From CAYNOZ01 sp964398955 (GTDB lineage Archaea; Methanobacteriota_B; Thermococci; Thermococcales; CAYNOZ01): DNA of 10,900 nucleotides. The position numbers and the translations under genes were made by a program. The notes under the pieces were generated by a model. It was not told the DNA's origin, did not search any database, and saw only the letters and a list, made by a program, of their open reading frames with translations. This document shows positions 6,711 through 10,900 of this stretch, piece by piece (within the stretch, counting starts at the first letter, position 1; each line of letters begins with the position of its first letter). The DNA is taken from contig CAYNOZ010000052.1 of NCBI GenBank assembly GCA_964398955.1, positions 1 to 10,900 of the forward strand, read 5' to 3'.

Positions 6711-6730
6711 TATTGGAAAAATAAAAAGAG
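6711..6730 (-). terminator. T-rich terminator after the epimerase gene
   Basis: About 20 bases after the epimerase stop the minus strand reads CTCTTTTTATTTTTCC, a T-rich tract typical of archaeal termination. It would separate the mutase/epimerase transcript from the decarboxylase transcript. Confidence 0.4.
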
Positions 6731-6747
6731 GTTTATGAATAGATTAT

Positions 6748-7149
6748 TTATTCTTCAACAAATTCCAGTAAAACTCCATTTGTAGATTTAGGGTGAACAA
6801 ATGCCACCTTGGACTCACCAGCTCCTTCCCTGGCCTCTCTATCTATCAATGCTACATCATCCCTAATTTCATCCAACTTCTGTTCAATGTCCTCAACGCC
6901 TATAGCTAGGTGATGTATTCCTTCTCCTTTCTTTTCCACGAACTTTTTTATTGAATTATCCTCAATTGGCTGAAGTAATTCTAACTTACTTTCTCCAATC
7001 GGGAACATAGCAACTTTAACTCCCTGATCTTCTACTTCTTCGATATGTTCTAATTCAAAACCTAGCATTTTATATTTCTCAATGGCTGGATCCAAATCAG
7101 AAACAGCAATTCCTATATGATCAATTCGATCCATTAAGTCATTCATCAT
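6748..7149 (-). CDS. mce: Methylmalonyl-CoA epimerase
   Basis: The 133-residue protein is a vicinal-oxygen-chelate (glyoxalase fold) epimerase that interconverts (R)- and (S)-methylmalonyl-CoA, linking mutase to decarboxylase. The two beta-alpha-beta modules start at RIDHIGIAV (8-16) and GIHHLAIGV (77-85). Expected metal ligands are visible: His11, Gln60 in LELLQP, His80 in the second HHLA motif, and Glu129 in LLEFVEE. Length matches the family (about 130-150). The start at 7149 overlaps the meaB stop as ATGA and follows a strong SD (GGAGG, 4 bases spacing); a second ATG directly after could also serve. The overlap implies translational coupling with meaB. Confidence 0.95.
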   Translation of the reverse strand: MMNDLMDRIDHIGIAVSDLDPAIEKYKMLGFELEHIEEVEDQGVKVAMFPIGESKLELLQPIEDNSIKKFVEKKGEGIHHLAIGVEDIEQKLDEIRDDVALIDREAREGAGESKVAFVHPKSTNGVLLEFVEE

Positions 7150-8093
7150 AATTCCTCCTTCAATAATTTAATAACATCTTCCGAAGCTGAATAAGGATCT
7201 TTTCTATGATCCATTACCTCATTTATTATAGAATCAAATTCATCTTCTTTATCTTCTAATATGTCTTCAAAAATTTCATTAATTGATTCTAACAATTCTT
7301 CACGTATCATAGTGTACTTTTTTTCTTTTATTCTGTTTTCTGTGTTTATATGCTCTTGATGGTTCTTTGTGCTTTCTATAAGTTCATCAACACCTTCGCC
7401 TTTTTTAGCAATAGTTTTCAGAATTGGTGGTTTCCATCCTTCCACTTCTTTTTTATCTGGGGAAAGGGGATTGTCACTAATTATTGATTCTAATTCAAAG
7501 ACCTTTTTATCTGCACCTTCCTTATCGGCTTTGTTAACAACGAAAACATCACCAATCTCTAACAGACCAGCTTTCAATGCCTGGATATCATCTCCAAGTT
7601 CTGGCATTGTTACCATTATTACCGTGTCAGCGAACTTCATAACATCTACTTCTGATTGGCCGGCTCCTACAGTTTCTACGAATATATAATCAAATCCGAA
7701 AGATTGCATTGCTCTAATTACATCGCTAGTAGACTTAGATAATCCTCCCATTGATCCTCTTGTAGCCATACTACGTATAAATACATTTGAAGTGGAATTT
7801 ATCCTAATTCTATCCCCTAATAATGCTCCGCCTGATTTAGGGCTACTTGGATCTACTGCTATTACTGCTACTTCATTATCTTCACTTAAATTTTTCACTA
7901 TCTCGTTCACTAATGTGCTTTTTCCAACTCCTGGTGGTCCTGTTATCCCTATTACATTTCCATGACTTTCTGATCGGTTCCAAATTTCTTTGATTATCTC
8001 TTTTCTTTGTTCTCTATCCCCATTTTCTAATTTAGTAAGGATCTTTGAAAGTGATTTTTTATCTCCCGCGAAAAAACCGTTTAAATTAGACAT
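7146..8093 (-). CDS. meaB: MeaB/ArgK-type GTPase, mutase chaperone
   Basis: The 315-residue protein is a G3E-family GTPase of the MeaB/MMAA type, which gates adenosylcobalamin loading and protects or reactivates methylmalonyl-CoA mutase. Visible motifs are the P-loop GPPGVGKST (52-60), the switch segment VDPSSPKSGGALLGDR (80-95), RSMATRGSMGG (107-117), ETVGAGQSE (140-148) and the guanine-specificity motif NKAD (187-190). The C-terminal helical part (about 255-315) corresponds to the dimerisation region and is rich in Glu and Asp. The ATG at 8093 is taken as start, because GTGTGA just before it can act as a weak SD; a GTG two codons upstream (8099) has none. It lies 12 bases after the small mutase subunit and overlaps the epimerase start. 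Confidence 0.95.
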   Translation of the reverse strand: MSNLNGFFAGDKKSLSKILTKLENGDREQRKEIIKEIWNRSESHGNVIGITGPPGVGKSTLVNEIVKNLSEDNEVAVIAVDPSSPKSGGALLGDRIRINSTSNVFIRSMATRGSMGGLSKSTSDVIRAMQSFGFDYIFVETVGAGQSEVDVMKFADTVIMVTMPELGDDIQALKAGLLEIGDVFVVNKADKEGADKKVFELESIISDNPLSPDKKEVEGWKPPILKTIAKKGEGVDELIESTKNHQEHINTENRIKEKKYTMIREELLESINEIFEDILEDKEDEFDSIINEVMDHRKDPYSASEDVIKLLKEEL

Positions 8094-8105
8094 ATTCACA
8101 CAAAA

Positions 8106-8507
8106 TTAAACATTATCTTTAATAAATTGAGCAATTTTTTTAGTAGATGAACCTGGACCAAATACTTGAGCTATTCCCATCTCTTCTAGATCCTCTACAT
8201 CTCTATCAGGAATAATTCCTCCTTCAATAAGAAGAACATCCTCGTTTGGAGTGATATCTCTATCTTTAAGCTCTTTCAAAATTTTTGGAGTTAATTCTAG
8301 ATGTGCTCCACTAAGTATACTTAGACCTAATACATCTACATCTTCCTGTAGTACTGATTCTGCTATTTCTTGTGGTGTACGTCGGATTCCTGTGTAAATT
8401 ACTTCAAGTCCCTCATCTCGCAGTGCTCTAGATAATACTTTGGCTCCTCTATCATGACCATCTAATCCAGGTTTAGCGATCAATACTCTAATCTTCTTCT
8501 CCGACAT
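8106..8507 (-). CDS. mcmA2: Methylmalonyl-CoA mutase, small (B12-binding) subunit
   Basis: The 133-residue protein is the Rossmann-like cobalamin domain of a split mutase. The base-off motif DGHDRG (16-21) supplies His18, which replaces dimethylbenzimidazole as lower cobalt ligand. Other conserved segments are the SILSGAH loop (63-69), EGGIIPD (94-100) and FGPGSS (116-121). It pairs with the large subunit encoded at 1154-2800; the two genes are separated by six others, unlike bacterial fused enzymes. The ATG at 8507 follows AGTGAT, an SD of archaeal type. It is the first gene of the module, with a good TATA box about 44 bases upstream. It could also serve another B12 mutase, but the neighbours make methylmalonyl-CoA mutase by far the best call. 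Confidence 0.95.
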   Translation of the reverse strand: MSEKKIRVLIAKPGLDGHDRGAKVLSRALRDEGLEVIYTGIRRTPQEIAESVLQEDVDVLGLSILSGAHLELTPKILKELKDRDITPNEDVLLIEGGIIPDRDVEDLEEMGIAQVFGPGSSTKKIAQFIKDNV

Positions 8508-8546
8508 ATTATCACTTGGTTTTTCTTTGATGAATTTACTTTTTTG

Positions 8547-8555
8547 TATTTATAA
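8547..8555 (-). promoter_or_regulatory. TATA box of the methylmalonyl-CoA module
   Basis: The minus strand reads AAAAAGTTATAAATAC; TTATAAATA (8547-8555) is a near-ideal archaeal TATA box, preceded by a purine-rich BRE-like stretch. It is centred 44 bases before the ATG at 8507, predicting a start near 8525 and a short leader that still contains the SD. Confidence 0.65.
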
Positions 8556-8628
8556 CTTTTTAGATCAAAAATGATAGAAATATTGAAAAAATTTCGGTTT
8601 TAATGTTTAAATAATAATATTGATTGGT

Positions 8629-8692
8629 AGTATTCAATTTTCACTTTGTCAGTTGGATTACTATTCCTTTTTTATCCTAAAAGTATTCAATT
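8629..8692. repeat. 11-base direct repeat
   Basis: AGTATTCAATT occurs at 8629-8639 and 8682-8692, with 53 bases between starts (about five helical turns). It lies upstream of the module's TATA box. Confidence 0.4.
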
Positions 8693-8720
8693 CAATCGTA
8701 AATATTTTTTATTTGAGGGA

Positions 8721-8802
8721 TATTAAATTTAAGATTTTTTGGGTTTATTTTAATTAGAACTAGCTCCTTTTCTTTTACTCATATATGAGTATTAAATTTA
8801 AG
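8721..8802. repeat. 13-base direct repeat
   Basis: TATTAAATTTAAG occurs at 8721-8733 and 8790-8802. The second copy abuts the end of the 16-base palindrome (8776-8791). Either copy could also be read as a weak TATA element. Confidence 0.4.
8776..8791. promoter_or_regulatory. Perfect 16-base palindrome, operator-like
   Basis: TACTCATATATGAGTA is a perfect palindrome without spacer. Size and symmetry fit a dimeric helix-turn-helix regulator. It lies 177 bases before the hydroxylase start and 270 bases before the module start, so the target promoter is not obvious. Confidence 0.45.
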
Positions 8803-8850
8803 CGAATCTCAGATAGAAATGATTTAAATGGTTCGATAATCGAGTCAAAT

Positions 8851-8862
8851 GTATTATAATAC
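8851..8862 (+). promoter_or_regulatory. Palindromic TATA-like element upstream of the hydroxylase gene
   Basis: GTATTATAATAC is a perfect 12-base palindrome and contains a TATA-like core. As a plus-strand promoter it predicts a leader of about 85 bases before the TTG at 8968. Being symmetric, it could work in either direction. Confidence 0.35.
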
Positions 8863-8967
8863 CGATCTTTCTCTGAGACCAAAATTACTTAAATGGCATT
8901 TTACCATTTTAACATAAACAATTAGAAAGAGATTTTTATTTAAAAAATATTTTAAGGAGGAATAAAG

Positions 8968-10900
8968 TTGGAGGAAGAAGATTCTTGGGTAGGAAAAAGA
9001 GTAAACAGAACTGATGCTTATGAAAAGGTAACAGGGAAGGCTAGATATACACAGGACGTAGATCTCCCTGGAATGCTGCACACAAGAATTGCTGTCAGCG
9101 ACAAAGCTCATGCAGAAATTAAAGATATTGATACATCAAAAGCAGAAGAACTGGAAGGGGTGAGAGCAGTTCTAACAGGGGAAGACGTTGGATTTAAATT
9201 TGGAAAATACATAGAAGATAGAAATCTGCTAGCTAAAGACAAGGTAGTTTACTACGGGGAACCTATTGCTGCTGTTGCTGCTGATTCGGAAGAAATTGCT
9301 GAAAAAGCAGTTGAATTAATAGAGGCCGAATATGAAGAACTAGAACCAATATTCGATCCAAAAGAATCAGTTAAAGAAGATGCACCTTTAATCCATGAAG
9401 ACTTAAATGAATACGAAAGAGCGCCATTTATATTTCCTAAAGAAGGAACAAACATAGCCAATCATTTTAAACTTAGGAAGGGAGACGTTGAAGAAGGATT
9501 TGAAGAAGCTGACAAAATAATAGAAAACTCTTATGACCAACCACAAACCCATCACGTTGAGATGGAGACTCATACAACTGTAGCTCAATGGAAACAAGAT
9601 GACAACATCAAAGTTTGGACTAGTGCTCAAGCACCATTTATAGTTCAAGAAAATATACACAGAATATTCGACGTCCCAATGAATAAAGTTGAAGTTCATA
9701 CACCTTACCTTGGAGGTGGCTTCGGTAACAAATCAGGTATCAACTGGGAGCCATTACCTATTCTGTTATCCAAAGAAGCCGGAGGAAGACCAGTGAAAAT
9801 AGCACTAAAAAGAGAAGAACAATTCAGATCATCTTCAGTAAGAACAGGACTTAAAGCAGATATAAAAACAGGAGTAAAAGAAAACGGAGAAATAACAGCT
9901 ATGAAAATTGATTACTACTGGGACTCAGGAGCTTACGCAGATTACACGGTAAATGTAGGTAGATCAGCAGGTTATGCTTCGCCTGGACCATACGAAATAG
10001 ACAACATAAAAACCGACAGCTACACAGTATACACAAACAGACCCTACGGAACTGCATTTAGAGGATTCGGACACGTACCATTCTTCTGGGCAACAGAAAT
10101 CCAAATGGACCAAGTAGCAAAAGAAATAGACATGGACCCAATAGAGTTCAGAAGAAAGAACATGATACTTCCAGGAGGAATAGGGCCGTCAGGACAAAAA
10201 TTAGAAACTAAAATCGGTAATATTGATGAATGCATAGATAAAGTCGAGGAAGAACTTGAAAAAGTAGAAACCGGAGAAACAGAAGACGGAAACCTAAGAG
10301 GAGTAGGAATTTCAAGTCTTTGGAAAGCTCCTGCAATGCCAGCAAATACAACATCATCAGCACTCGTGAAAATAAATGAAGACGGAACAATAACTCTTGT
10401 ATCAGCCAACTCACAAATGGGACAAGGTTCTGTAACATCATTCCTGCAAATGGTAGCTGACGAACTAGATGTACCAGTTGATGACGTGAACATAGCTAAT
10501 CATACTGACACTGATTTGTCTGTATATACTTGGCAAACTGTTGGTAGTCGTGGAACATTCATGGATGGAAATGCAGTTTTAGATGCATGTGAGAAAGCTA
10601 AAGATCAATTAAAAGAAATTGCTTCTGAGTCATTAAGAACTCCTGTAGATAAATTAAAAATTGAAGATGGAAAAGTAGTTGAAGAGCAAGGAGAAGGAGA
10701 AGTGCCATTCTCTGAAATAGCAACAGGTGGAACAAGAGAAAGCGGAGAAGGATTTGGAGGGCCGATAGCTGGATACGGAACATATGCCGCTGAAAGAACA
10801 ACCAATCTAGACCCTGACACAGGACAAGGAGCACCAGGATTAGCATGGACAGTTGGAGCTAGAGGAGCAGTCATAGAAGTAGACCCAGACACAGGAAAAA
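8968..10900 (+). CDS. Molybdenum hydroxylase large subunit (xanthine dehydrogenase/aldehyde oxidase family), 3' end cut off
   Basis: The frame is open from a TTG at 8968 to the window edge (644 full codons); the family is about 750-800 residues, so the last part is missing. The start is set by a strong SD, AAGGAGG at 8954-8960, 7 bases ahead. Residues about 12-135 match the a/b hammerhead domain (RTDAYEKVTGKARYTQD, YYGEPIAAVAAD). The molybdopterin-binding part shows GGGFGNK (249-255), PYGTAFRGFG (359-368, with Arg365 at the site of the substrate-binding Arg of xanthine oxidase), QMGQG (483-487) and GSRGTF (526-531). The usual CO dehydrogenase loop AYxCSFR is absent, so this is not a form I CO dehydrogenase. 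The catalytic Glu motif near the C-terminus lies beyond the edge. FAD and 2Fe-2S subunits are expected in the same operon to the right. Substrate cannot be assigned; xanthine, an aldehyde or an N-heterocycle are options. Confidence 0.9.
   Translation, partial: MEEEDSWVGKRVNRTDAYEKVTGKARYTQDVDLPGMLHTRIAVSDKAHAEIKDIDTSKAEELEGVRAVLTGEDVGFKFGKYIEDRNLLAKDKVVYYGEPIAAVAADSEEIAEKAVELIEAEYEELEPIFDPKESVKEDAPLIHEDLNEYERAPFIFPKEGTNIANHFKLRKGDVEEGFEEADKIIENSYDQPQTHHVEMETHTTVAQWKQDDNIKVWTSAQAPFIVQENIHRIFDVPMNKVEVHTPYLGGGFGNKSGINWEPLPILLSKEAGGRPVKIALKREEQFRSSSVRTGLKADIKTGVKENGEITAMKIDYYWDSGAYADYTVNVGRSAGYASPGPYEIDNIKTDSYTVYTNRPYGTAFRGFGHVPFFWATEIQMDQVAKEIDMDPIEFRRKNMILPGGIGPSGQKLETKIGNIDECIDKVEEELEKVETGETEDGNLRGVGISSLWKAPAMPANTTSSALVKINEDGTITLVSANSQMGQGSVTSFLQMVADELDVPVDDVNIANHTDTDLSVYTWQTVGSRGTFMDGNAVLDACEKAKDQLKEIASESLRTPVDKLKIEDGKVVEEQGEGEVPFSEIATGGTRESGEGFGGPIAGYGTYAAERTTNLDPDTGQGAPGLAWTVGARGAVIEVDPDTGK

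Larger units (their letters stand above)
6534..6747 (-). promoter_or_regulatory. Regulatory gap before the decarboxylase genes
   Basis: This AT-rich gap contains, in the direction of transcription, a T-rich stretch after the epimerase gene, two copies of a 13-base repeat 21 bases apart, an inverted repeat enclosing a TATA-like element, and the strong SD of mmdA. No reading frame of useful size is seen. The gap is far larger than the others in the module (0-15 bases mostly), which suggests that the decarboxylase genes have their own promoter. Confidence 0.6.
8508..8967. promoter_or_regulatory. 460-base divergent intergenic region
   Basis: This AT-rich region separates the minus-strand methylmalonyl-CoA module from the plus-strand hydroxylase gene. 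No convincing gene is seen. It holds the module's TATA box, a 16-base perfect palindrome, a 12-base palindrome over a TATA-like element, an 11-base direct repeat (8629-8639, 8682-8692) and a 13-base direct repeat (8721-8733, 8790-8802). I see no cobalamin riboswitch or tRNA. Confidence 0.65.

Noticed and set aside
8629..8802. CRISPR array
   Set aside because: The repeats are only 11-13 bases, occur twice each, and have no regular spacing or spacers.
8508..8967. Cobalamin riboswitch or tRNA in the divergent gap
   Set aside because: No B12-box-like conserved segment, cloverleaf or CCA-type end is visible; the region is uniformly AT-rich.
8854..9111. 85-codon minus-strand frame across the hydroxylase start
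   Set aside because: It overlaps the conserved N-terminus of the plus-strand gene and has low-complexity Ser/Phe/Tyr-rich content with no SD.
10044..10493. 149-codon minus-strand frame within the hydroxylase gene
   Set aside because: It is a by-product of the A/C-rich third positions of the plus-strand gene, which carries clear family motifs in this segment.

Overview
The window looks like part of an AT-rich archaeal chromosome, probably from a euryarchaeon adapted to salt. The archaeal signs are Shine-Dalgarno sites of the GGTGAT and GGAGG type (complement of an archaeal 16S 3' end), TATA boxes instead of -35/-10 promoters, T-rich terminators, heavy use of AGA and ATA codons, and a methylmalonyl-CoA mutase split into two subunits. 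Several proteins are very rich in Glu and Asp, which suggests salt adaptation. The lineage cannot be fixed from this sequence alone.

Layout: (1) Positions 1-130 hold no supportable gene, only a GC-rich hairpin at 90-131 resembling an IS200/IS605-type element end. (2) Positions 131-465 (minus) are a broken Kef/NhaA2-type cation:proton antiporter gene with a stop codon, a frameshift and an internal deletion, lying directly downstream of an intact two-CBS-domain gene (480-1007, minus). (3) Positions 1154-8507 (minus, read right to left) form a methylmalonyl-CoA module: B12-binding mutase subunit, MeaB-type G-protein chaperone, methylmalonyl-CoA epimerase, a 214-bp regulatory gap, the four subunits of a sodium-pumping methylmalonyl-CoA decarboxylase (carboxyltransferase, biotin carrier, membrane beta subunit, small membrane-anchor subunit), then the large mutase subunit. 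(4) Positions 8508-8967 are a 460-bp divergent regulatory region with palindromes and repeats. (5) From 8968 a plus-strand gene for the molybdenum subunit of a xanthine dehydrogenase/aldehyde oxidase-type hydroxylase runs off the right edge.

How the genes work together (inference from known families): the mutase interconverts succinyl-CoA and (R)-methylmalonyl-CoA, the epimerase gives the (S) form, and the decarboxylase releases CO2 and propionyl-CoA while pumping Na+ out; MeaB protects the cobalamin-dependent mutase. Together they would conserve energy from succinyl-CoA or, driven backwards by a sodium gradient, carboxylate propionyl-CoA. No biotin carboxylase is encoded here, which argues for the decarboxylase rather than an ATP-dependent propionyl-CoA carboxylase. 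Biotin protein ligase, CoA transferase and cobalamin genes must lie elsewhere. The hydroxylase gene is divergent and has no visible metabolic link to the module.

I saw no convincing wholly new system. The points most worth a second look are the Na+-coupled module, the decaying antiporter with the nearby mobile-element-like hairpin, and the repeat and palindrome structures in the two regulatory gaps.
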